Assembly: GCA_938001995.1 (NCBI GenBank)
Contig: CALLAV010000089.1
Span: 1 to 5,540 of the forward strand
Length of the DNA stretch: 5,540 nucleotides
Direction of reading: 5' to 3'
Source of the DNA: an uncultured Amylibacter sp.
Lineage (GTDB): Bacteria; Pseudomonadota; Alphaproteobacteria; Rhodobacterales; Rhodobacteraceae
This document shows positions 1 through 5,540 of the stretch, piece by piece (the first letter of the stretch is position 1; each line of letters begins with the position of its first letter). Under the pieces are notes generated by a model that was not told the DNA's origin, ran no database searches, and saw nothing but the letters and a program-made list of their open reading frames with translations. The translations under genes were made by a program, and so were the position numbers.

Positions 1-680
1 TGTTGTATGAGGCGATAAAAGCCTCTGTGATGACGCTTGATCTGCGCCCAGGTGCGGATCTGGACGAGGCGCGTTTGTCAGAAGAATTCAGCCTTTCTCG
101 CACGCCCTTGCGCGAGGTGTTTCGGCAGTTGGCGGGGGAAGGTTACCTTGACCTGCGCGAAAATCGCGGAGCGCGGGTATCAGAGATGACGCATACAACA
201 CTGCGGGATTTCTTTTTGACAGCGCCAATGATTTACGGCGCGGTTTTACGATTGGCCGCGAAAAATGCGACTGCGGCGCAGCTAACCGACCTGCAATCTG
301 CACAGGATGCGATCAAAACGGCGCTGCAAAAAGGCACCTCGGCGGATCGCGCCATAGCGAACAATCGGTTTCATGAAATCACGGGGGACATGGCAGACAA
401 TGTGTATCTGCTGCCGAGTTTTCATCGTTTGCTGATCGATCATTCGCGCATTTCTATGACGTTTTACCAGCCTGCGGATGCTGGCATGGCCGAAAACGTT
501 GCGAAAGCCTCTGACCAACACGACCAGATTATCGCGGCAATTGCCGCCAAAGACGAAACTACCGCTGCCCAGTTGGCGACGGATCACTGGAACCTGTCAC
601 GCAATCAGATTGAGCTGTTCGTTATGCCGACCAGCCTAGACATGCCGCTGGGTAGGCTCCCTGCTGCGGCAAATGAATGA
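1..680 (+). CDS. GntR-family transcriptional regulator, FCD (FadR-type) subfamily, 5'-partial
   Basis: This is a DNA-binding regulator of the GntR/FadR type, probably controlling the catabolic genes that follow and responding to a small organic acid or pathway intermediate. The frame is open from the window edge. The visible 225 or so residues begin inside the first helix of the winged helix-turn-helix, so perhaps 10-20 N-terminal residues are missing; the TTG at position 3 is unlikely to be the true start. Visible residues 25-59 carry the GntR signature (LSEEFSLSRTPLREVFRQL, then a wing with RGARV). The rest is a helical FCD ligand domain. It keeps three histidines at the usual metal-binding places (His124 in NRFHE, His173 in DQHDQ, His195 in TDHWN), but the usual Asp four residues before the first His is Asn. 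The gene ends 7 bp before the next start, so it is probably cotranscribed and possibly autoregulated. Family assignment is firm; the ligand is unknown. Confidence 0.93.
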   Translation, partial: LYEAIKASVMTLDLRPGADLDEARLSEEFSLSRTPLREVFRQLAGEGYLDLRENRGARVSEMTHTTLRDFFLTAPMIYGAVLRLAAKNATAAQLTDLQSAQDAIKTALQKGTSADRAIANNRFHEITGDMADNVYLLPSFHRLLIDHSRISMTFYQPADAGMAENVAKASDQHDQIIAAIAAKDETTAAQLATDHWNLSRNQIELFVMPTSLDMPLGRLPAAANE

Positions 681-683
681 GGA
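679..683 (+). promoter_or_regulatory. Ribosome binding site GAGGA for the DapA-family gene
   Basis: GAGGA overlaps the regulator's TGA stop and lies 4 bp before the ATG at 688. It decides the start: the ATG at 673, which would overlap the regulator by 8 bp, has no purine-rich site in front of it. Confidence 0.6.
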
Positions 684-687
684 TACT

Positions 688-1605
688 ATGACCCCAATAT
701 TCAATTTCGAAGGGATTTACACGCCTGTTGTAACTCCGTTTAACGCAGATCGAAGTATCAATTTTGACGCGCTGGCTGATGTGATCGAAAACCTGATCGA
801 CAAAGGCGTGAACGGGCTGATCTCTGGTGGGTCGACGGGTGAAAATTACGCGCAGAGCATCGCGGAACGCATTGAAATTGCGCGCTTTACGGGGGAGCAG
901 GCCAAAGGGCGTGTCCCGCTAATTATGGGCACAGGCTCTATGTTGACAGCTGATAGCATTGGGTTGGCCACAGCAGCAACAGAGATGAAAGCGGATGCGT
1001 TGTTGGTGGGGACGCCACCTTATGCGGTACCCACGGAACGCGAAAATGCGCTGAACGCGCTGGCCATTGATAAGGCTGCGAACCTGCCGATCATGCTTTA
1101 TAATTATCCGGGGCGTATGGGCGTGAATATGGGGGAGGAATTTCTCGATCGTGTAGGGCGGTCACGCAATTTTTGTGCCATCAAAGAAAGCTCTGGTGAC
1201 ATCAACCGCGTGCATTTGCTGGCGCGGGATTACCCGCATATTCAGATGTCCTGTGGGATGGATGATCAAGCGTTGGAATTCTTTGCTTGGGGGGCGCGAA
1301 GCTGGGTGTGTGGCGGGTCGAACTTCCTGCCAGAAGAGCACGTCGCGTTGTACAAAGCCTGCGCCATTGACGGTAATTTCGAAAAAGGACGGCGCATAAT
1401 GTCTGCCATGATGCCACTGATGCGGGTGTTGGAGCAGGGGGGCAAATTTGTTCAAACCATCAAATACGGCGTGACCCTGCAAGGCATCGACACAGGGGCC
1501 ATTCGCCCGCCGCTAAAGGGGCTGAACAAAGACGACAAACGTGCGCTGGAACAGGTGGTGCGCGTTCTGAAATCCACGATTGCAAAAATCGAAGCTGAGG
1601 GCTGA
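688..1605 (+). CDS. DapA/DHDPS-superfamily Schiff-base lyase or deaminase
   Basis: This is a cytoplasmic (beta/alpha)8-barrel enzyme of the dihydrodipicolinate synthase/N-acetylneuraminate lyase superfamily, which binds 2-oxo acids or related imines through a lysine Schiff base. From the ATG at 688 the protein has 305 residues, normal for the family. Visible landmarks are GGSTGE at 47-52 (the carboxylate-binding GTTGE-type loop), PPY at 110-112, YNYPGR at 138-143 with the catalytic Tyr138 and a carboxylate-binding Arg143, and AIKESSGD with the Schiff-base Lys166. The barrel is complete and the catalytic set intact. It sits between a GntR regulator and an aldehyde dehydrogenase, which argues for a catabolic role rather than lysine synthesis. 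Family members that would fit are pyrroline-4-hydroxy-2-carboxylate deaminase (hydroxyproline pathway), 2-keto-3-deoxyarabonate dehydratase and 5-dehydro-4-deoxyglucarate dehydratase, all of which yield 2-oxoglutarate semialdehyde. The flavoenzyme downstream favours the first, but the substrate cannot be read from sequence alone. A longer form starting at 673 would add five residues. Confidence 0.93.
   Translation: MTPIFNFEGIYTPVVTPFNADRSINFDALADVIENLIDKGVNGLISGGSTGENYAQSIAERIEIARFTGEQAKGRVPLIMGTGSMLTADSIGLATAATEMKADALLVGTPPYAVPTERENALNALAIDKAANLPIMLYNYPGRMGVNMGEEFLDRVGRSRNFCAIKESSGDINRVHLLARDYPHIQMSCGMDDQALEFFAWGARSWVCGGSNFLPEEHVALYKACAIDGNFEKGRRIMSAMMPLMRVLEQGGKFVQTIKYGVTLQGIDTGAIRPPLKGLNKDDKRALEQVVRVLKSTIAKIEAEG
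1597..1601 (+). promoter_or_regulatory. Ribosome binding site GAGGG for the aldehyde dehydrogenase
   Basis: GAGGG lies in the last codons of the DapA-family gene, 7 bp before the ATG at 1609. It supports that start and tight translation of the two genes from one transcript. Confidence 0.65.
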
Positions 1606-1608
1606 TCC

Positions 1609-3105
1609 ATGACTTTGCTAACACAAGAAGAATACACGGCACTGGCCAATGGCCTTGATCTGGCGACAAACGCTTACATTGACGGTGGGTATCGGCCTGC
1701 GATTTCGGGTAAGACGTTTGAAAGCGTGAATCCAGCCACGGGCGAGAAACTGGCGGATGTGGCGGCTTGCGGAGCCGAGGATGTAGATTTCGCCGTAACC
1801 AAAGCCCGCGAGGCGTTTGACGACGGTCGCTGGTCGCGTTTGCATCCATCAGATCGCAAGGATGTTTTGATCCGTTTTTGCAAACTTCTGACCCGCAACG
1901 CGCGCGAACTGGCGGTGTTGGAGAGCATCGACAGCGGCAAAACCATCTTTGATTGTGAACAGGTGGACATCCCAGAGACAATCAATTGCATCAAATGGCA
2001 TGCCGAAGCGATTGACAAGATCTATGACCAAGTGGCCCCTGCGAGCGATGATCACATCGCGATGATCCTGCGCGAACCTATTGGTGTTGTTGGGCTGGTT
2101 CTGCCGTGGAATTTCCCGCTGCTGATGTTGGCTTGGAAAATTGGTCCTGCATTGGCCTCTGGCTGTTCGGTGGTGGTCAAGCCTGCGATGGAAACGTCGC
2201 TGACCGCTTTGCGTGTGGCTGAATTGGCGTCCGAGGCTGGCCTGCCGCGTGGTGTTTTAAACATCGTTACGGGTGGGGGCGCAGATGTGGGCGAGCCCAT
2301 TGGGCGGCACATGGATATCGATATGGTATCTTTCACAGGGTCCACGGTCACGGGCAAACGGTTCCTGACCTATTCCGCCGAAAGCAACGCTAAGGAAGTG
2401 GTGCTGGAAATGGGTGGCAAGAACCCTTGTGTTGTGATGGAAGACGCTGAAAATCTGGATCGTGTGGCACAGCATATCGTGGATGGCGCGTTCTGGAATA
2501 TGGGTGAAAACTGCTCTGCTATTTCGCGGCTTATCGTCCACGCAAGCGTGAAGGATGCACTGCTTGAACGGGTTGTGGAACATTCAAAGCATTGGAGTCT
2601 GGGCAATCCCCTCGACCCAGAAATCCGCGTCGGTGCATTGGTGTCGAAAGCCCATTTTGACAAGGTTTGTGGGTATTTAGATGGCGCGCCCAAAGCGATG
2701 ATTGGTGGGAAGGCTGTCGATGGGGCCTTTGTGGAGCCGACGATATTTGAAGTGAAGCCAGACGACAAACGCGCCACGGATGAGATTTTTGGCCCTGTCC
2801 TATCGGTCATCACAGTTAACAGCTTTGAAGAGGCCATCAAGCTGGCCAATGATACGGAGTATGGCCTGTGCGCGTCCTTGTTCACGGCCAACACCAAACG
2901 CGCTATTCGCGGGGCGCGGATGTTGCGCGCTGGCACTGTCACGGTGAACAGCTTTGGCGAAGGCGATATCGCGACGCCATTTGGTGGCTATAAACAGTCG
3001 GGCTTTGGCGGGCGAGACAACTCGGTTCATGCCCACGATCAATACACGCAGCTCAAGACCATCTGGATTGATCTTGCAGACGACGAAGATGAGGCGGTGG
3101 ATTGA
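1609..3105 (+). CDS. NAD(P)-dependent aldehyde dehydrogenase, PuuC-like
   Basis: This is a soluble aldehyde dehydrogenase of the classical ALDH superfamily, oxidising an aldehyde or semialdehyde to the acid with NAD+ or NADP+. It has 498 residues, full length for the family. All catalytic elements are present: LPWNFP with the oxyanion Asn168, Lys191 in VVKPAMETS, the Rossmann glycines GSTVTG at 244-249, the general base Glu267 in LEMGGKNP, the nucleophile Cys302 in GENCSA, and EIFGPV at 392-397. The C-terminal block, with TPFGGYKQSGFGGRDNS followed by QLKTIWI, closely recalls E. coli PuuC (gamma-glutamyl-gamma-aminobutyraldehyde dehydrogenase) and its alphaproteobacterial relatives. It starts 3 bp after the DapA-family gene and overlaps the next gene by 4 bp, so it belongs to the operon. 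In this setting it probably oxidises the semialdehyde released by the upstream enzyme, perhaps 2-oxoglutarate semialdehyde, or an aminoaldehyde from the downstream oxidase. Enzyme class is firm; the substrate is inference. Confidence 0.95.
   Translation: MTLLTQEEYTALANGLDLATNAYIDGGYRPAISGKTFESVNPATGEKLADVAACGAEDVDFAVTKAREAFDDGRWSRLHPSDRKDVLIRFCKLLTRNARELAVLESIDSGKTIFDCEQVDIPETINCIKWHAEAIDKIYDQVAPASDDHIAMILREPIGVVGLVLPWNFPLLMLAWKIGPALASGCSVVVKPAMETSLTALRVAELASEAGLPRGVLNIVTGGGADVGEPIGRHMDIDMVSFTGSTVTGKRFLTYSAESNAKEVVLEMGGKNPCVVMEDAENLDRVAQHIVDGAFWNMGENCSAISRLIVHASVKDALLERVVEHSKHWSLGNPLDPEIRVGALVSKAHFDKVCGYLDGAPKAMIGGKAVDGAFVEPTIFEVKPDDKRATDEIFGPVLSVITVNSFEEAIKLANDTEYGLCASLFTANTKRAIRGARMLRAGTVTVNSFGEGDIATPFGGYKQSGFGGRDNSVHAHDQYTQLKTIWIDLADDEDEAVD
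3091..3094 (+). promoter_or_regulatory. Ribosome binding site GAGG for the TTG-started oxidoreductase
   Basis: GAGG lies inside the end of the aldehyde dehydrogenase gene, 7 bp before the TTG at 3102. The spacing is good and supports a non-ATG start overlapping the preceding stop codon. Confidence 0.6.
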
Positions 3106-4448
3106 CGGGCTATACTGCTAAACACGGACCGCGATTTAACAGCCCTGCGGCGTGGCGAGAGATTTTGCACCCGCCTTTGCCGCAGCCTCCTTTGGAGGGG
3201 CAACAAACGGCAGATTTCGTGGTCATCGGTGGCGGTTTTGCAGGCCTTTCTGCTGCGCGGCGTCTTTTGCAGTTACAGCCGAGTGCAAAAATCATGCTGC
3301 TCGATGCGCTGGCAATTGGGCAGGGCAGTGCGGGGCGAAATTCTGGTTTTATGATTGATCTGCCCCACGATCTGGCATCGGATGACTACGCAGGGCAGGG
3401 TACTGCGGCGGATCAAACGATGACGCGATTGAACCGTCAGGCAATTGCCTTTGCGCAGGATGCAGTCACAGAATACGGCATAAATACCGTCTATGCGGAT
3501 CCAGTTGGCAAAGTGAACGGCGCTGCCAGTGCAGCGGGGCTGGCCCAAACCGAAAGCTACGCCGCGCATTTGTCACATTTAGGTGAGGCCTATGAGCTGC
3601 TGGACGCGCAATCAATGCACGAACTGTCGGGCAGTCGGTACTATCGTGCAGGGCTTTATACGCCGGGCACATTGATGTTGCAGCCTGCGGGATATGTGCT
3701 TGGGTTGGCAGATGGATTGGTGGCCAAGGGTGTTGCGGTTTTTGAAAATACGCCTGTTCTGGGGTTTAAAAGGCAAGGGAATGATTGGGTGGTGCAGACC
3801 CCACACGGCGCAGTCACAACGCCGCAAATCATCCTTGCCACCAATGGTCACCTAGAAAGTTTTGGCATCGCAAAGGGACGGTTGGTGCAACTGTTTCTTT
3901 ATGCCTCGATGACGCAAGAATTGGACAGTGATGCCTGTGCGCGACTTGGCGGTGCACCGCGCTGGGGGATCACGCCCGCCGACCCGATGGGCACGACAAT
4001 GCGGCGCATCGATACGGCGCAAGGGGGCAATCGAATTATAACACGGACCTGCGCCAGCGTGCGCACGTCGATGGAAACGTCAGACGCAGATGTTGCACGG
4101 GCAGCCCGCGTGCAACGGCGCAAGTTTGATGATCGGTATCCCCAATTGGCTGGGGTAAAAATGGAATATGAGTGGGCAGGGCATTTGTGCCTGTCTTTGA
4201 ACAGCGTTTCGGTGACGGGTGCGATTGAAGAAGGCGTGACTTCGGCCTGCGTCCAAAACGGGTTGGGGACAGCGCGGGGAACGTTGACAGGGATCGCAGC
4301 CGCAGAGACAGCCTGCGGGGAAACGTCTGATATTTCAGCACATTTTACTGCTGAGGCGGCGCCAAAGAAGCTGCCGCCCCAGCCTTTTGCACAGATTGGG
4401 GCGAATGCGTATTTGCGCTGGAAAGAATATTTGGCACGGGCGGAATAG
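3102..4448 (+). CDS. FAD-dependent amine/amino acid oxidoreductase (DAO family, PuuB-like)
   Basis: This is a flavoprotein of the DAO/glycine oxidase fold, expected to oxidise a C-N bond of an amine or amino acid to the imine in the cytoplasm. It has 448 residues, with no signal peptide or membrane segment. After a leader of about 38 residues comes the FAD-binding Rossmann strand VVIGGGFAGLSAARRL (GGGFAG at 43-48), the ribose-binding Asp68 in IMLLDA, and GSAGRNSGF at 75-83. The C-terminal FAD contact region contains QNGLGTARGTLTGIAAAE. The leader and the GRNSG motif recall gamma-glutamylputrescine oxidase PuuB and relatives more than compact D-amino acid dehydrogenases. The start is the TTG at 3102: an in-frame TGA at 3090-3092 blocks extension, GAGG sits 7 bp upstream, and the first in-frame ATG (Met65) would remove the FAD motif. 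It overlaps the aldehyde dehydrogenase stop by 4 bp, indicating translational coupling. Candidate roles are oxidation of cis-4-hydroxy-D-proline, an N-methylated amino acid or a polyamine derivative. Confidence 0.9.
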   Translation: MTGYTAKHGPRFNSPAAWREILHPPLPQPPLEGQQTADFVVIGGGFAGLSAARRLLQLQPSAKIMLLDALAIGQGSAGRNSGFMIDLPHDLASDDYAGQGTAADQTMTRLNRQAIAFAQDAVTEYGINTVYADPVGKVNGAASAAGLAQTESYAAHLSHLGEAYELLDAQSMHELSGSRYYRAGLYTPGTLMLQPAGYVLGLADGLVAKGVAVFENTPVLGFKRQGNDWVVQTPHGAVTTPQIILATNGHLESFGIAKGRLVQLFLYASMTQELDSDACARLGGAPRWGITPADPMGTTMRRIDTAQGGNRIITRTCASVRTSMETSDADVARAARVQRRKFDDRYPQLAGVKMEYEWAGHLCLSLNSVSVTGAIEEGVTSACVQNGLGTARGTLTGIAAAETACGETSDISAHFTAEAAPKKLPPQPFAQIGANAYLRWKEYLARAE

Positions 4449-4478
4449 GGCCTCCCACAGCACAGTCAGAAGCGAAGA
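4449..4478. other. Short gap between convergent genes
   Basis: Thirty bases separate the TAG of the oxidoreductase from the stop codon of the minus-strand methyltransferase. No GC-rich hairpin followed by a T-run is present on either strand. The only inverted repeat nearby is ATCAG, five bases, CTGAT (4478-4492), which reaches into the methyltransferase gene and is too weak to call a terminator. Transcripts from the two sides may therefore overlap. Confidence 0.6.
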
Positions 4479-5540
4479 TCAGTAGTCCTGATTAAGCGCA
4501 TCTGCCGCTGGAATTTCCCGCTCTCGTTTTGCGATATAGGCCAGCAACTCTTCGTTCTTGGCTTGGTCCAACGTCGGTTCCTGATACTCGCTCAATAACT
4601 TTTTGGCGTGGGTCAACGCCCGTTGTGTGATCTCAACGCTGCCTTCTGCGGCCCATTGCTCGATGGAGTTGTTGTCGAACATGTCGGGCATGAAAAATGC
4701 CTCTTGGAAATTGTCCTGCGTATGTTGATGCCCCAGATAATGCCCACCTGGACCGATATCCGTGACAGCAGACAAAGCCTCGTCGAAGTCGTGCCATTTC
4801 GGACCCTCGGCCATGCGATAGGCCATGGCGCATTGCTCTGAATCAACGATAAATTTGGCAACAGAACAGTGCATGCCAGCCTCGTTCCAGCCAGCCGAAT
4901 GCCAGATATAGTTTGCCCCTGCGTGCATCACAGCCGACAGCGTTGTGGCGCTTTCATATCCCGCTTGTGCGTCAAAGGTCTTTGCGCCGCCCAATGTATT
5001 CGATGTGCGCCATGGCACGCCATAAAACCGCGCCATTTGACCGATCATAAAGTTCATGAGCGAGATTTCGGGCGTGCCTGCCATGGGGGCGCCAGATTTC
5101 ATCGAAACGGTGGACAGGTAATGACCGTAAATCGCGGGTGCGCCACGTCGGATGACTTGGGTGTAGGCAAGAGCAGACAAAGCCTCGGCATTCAATTGCG
5201 CCACCGTTGCAGGAACGGACGCGGGCGTGTTTGCCCCGCCCAAAACGAAGGGGGAGCACAACACAGGCTGGTTGCGTTTGCAAAACGCCCGCATCGCACC
5301 AAGCATGGTTTCGTCCCACACAAGCGGCGAGTTGCCGTTGCAATTGCCCGTCACAACAGGATGGGTTTCCATGAACTCTTCGCCAAACAGAATGCCACAC
5401 ATGTCCATCACATCTTCGGCGTTTTTCGGGCTGGTCGTCATGCCCATGAACGTTTTGTCCGAATGTTTCATCGACGAATAGGTGATGCGCAAATGGCGTT
5501 GGCTGATCGGGTGATCATAGGGTTCGACGATGTGATGGGC
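4479..5540 (-). CDS. Trimethylamine methyltransferase (MttB) family protein, non-pyrrolysine, N-terminus outside window
   Basis: This is a TIM-barrel methyltransferase of the MttB superfamily, whose characterised members move a methyl group from a methylated or quaternary amine (trimethylamine, glycine betaine, proline betaine and others) to a corrinoid protein. The frame is open through the window edge, so the visible 353 residues are roughly the C-terminal two thirds of a protein usually near 500 residues; the internal TTG at 5492 is not a believable start. Family blocks seen in order are PLVWDETMLGAM, SPFVLGGANTP, KSGAPMAGTPE, DAQAGYESATTL, HSAGWNEAGMH and DIGPGGHYLGHQHTQ (around 4720-4760). 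No in-frame amber codon occurs, although the part of the protein that carries pyrrolysine in archaeal MttB is covered; it is therefore of the non-pyrrolysine, MtgB-like type. It converges on the operon with a 30 bp gap. No corrinoid protein gene is visible. The substrate is unknown; a betaine or other methylated amine is the family-based expectation. Confidence 0.93.
   Translation of the reverse strand, partial: AHHIVEPYDHPISQRHLRITYSSMKHSDKTFMGMTTSPKNAEDVMDMCGILFGEEFMETHPVVTGNCNGNSPLVWDETMLGAMRAFCKRNQPVLCSPFVLGGANTPASVPATVAQLNAEALSALAYTQVIRRGAPAIYGHYLSTVSMKSGAPMAGTPEISLMNFMIGQMARFYGVPWRTSNTLGGAKTFDAQAGYESATTLSAVMHAGANYIWHSAGWNEAGMHCSVAKFIVDSEQCAMAYRMAEGPKWHDFDEALSAVTDIGPGGHYLGHQHTQDNFQEAFFMPDMFDNNSIEQWAAEGSVEITQRALTHAKKLLSEYQEPTLDQAKNEELLAYIAKREREIPAADALNQDY

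Noticed and set aside
673..687. Upstream ATG at 673 as the start of the DapA-family gene
   Set aside because: It has no purine-rich ribosome binding site, overlaps the regulator gene by 8 bp and adds five residues outside the conserved barrel; the ATG at 688 has GAGGA in front.
688..1605. Lysine-biosynthesis dapA (true dihydrodipicolinate synthase)
   Set aside because: Its operon partners are a GntR regulator, an aldehyde dehydrogenase and an amine oxidoreductase, and the pocket loop reads GGSTGENYAQS instead of the GTTGES-type loop of biosynthetic enzymes.
1460..1981. Minus-strand open frame spanning the junction of the DapA-family and aldehyde dehydrogenase genes
   Set aside because: It overlaps two well-supported plus-strand genes and its translation is rich in Cys, Arg and Pro, typical of a shadow frame.
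2370..2942. Long open frame on the minus strand opposite the aldehyde dehydrogenase
   Set aside because: It is wholly antisense to a clearly conserved enzyme, the translation is low-complexity and Ser/Arg/Thr-rich with no recognisable domain, and such frames are expected opposite GC-rich codons.
4471..4499. Possible hairpin (ATCAG/CTGAT with a flanking GCG/CGC pairing) as a terminator
   Set aside because: The core stem is only five pairs plus a wobble, it has an internal loop and no T-run on either strand, and half of it lies in the coding end of the methyltransferase gene.

Overview
The window is about 5.5 kb of densely coding bacterial DNA with moderate GC. It carries four genes on the plus strand and one converging gene on the minus strand. 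Gene types and codon use (GntR/FCD regulator, DapA-family enzyme, aldehyde dehydrogenase, FAD amine oxidoreductase, non-pyrrolysine MttB homologue) suggest an alphaproteobacterium, most likely a marine Rhodobacterales/Roseobacter-type organism. That is inference from style, not a database match. No mobile element, CRISPR array, rRNA or tRNA gene was seen.

Positions 1-4448 look like one transcription unit: a 5'-truncated GntR-family regulator, then a DapA/DHDPS-superfamily lyase or deaminase (start best placed at 688), a PuuC-like NAD(P)-dependent aldehyde dehydrogenase (1609-3105), and a PuuB-like FAD-dependent oxidoreductase (3102-4448). Junctions are 7 bp, 3 bp and a 4 bp overlap, each with a purine-rich ribosome binding site at the end of the preceding gene. 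The promoter must lie upstream of the window. Only 30 bp separate the end of this unit from the stop codon of the minus-strand gene, a trimethylamine methyltransferase (MttB) family protein whose N-terminal third is outside the window.

The three enzymes fit a catabolic chain. A flavoenzyme oxidises a secondary or primary amine to an imine, a DapA-type Schiff-base enzyme deaminates or dehydrates the product to a semialdehyde, and the aldehyde dehydrogenase oxidises that to an acid. This is the logic of the lower trans-4-hydroxyproline pathway (cis-4-hydroxy-D-proline oxidase, pyrroline-4-hydroxy-2-carboxylate deaminase, 2-oxoglutarate semialdehyde dehydrogenase). However, the oxidoreductase and dehydrogenase resemble the polyamine enzymes PuuB and PuuC more than the textbook HypO and HypH, and no epimerase is visible, so the substrate is unresolved. 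The adjacent MttB-type methyltransferase raises the possibility of a methylated amine or betaine as the original substrate. That link is speculative because the gene is on the other strand.
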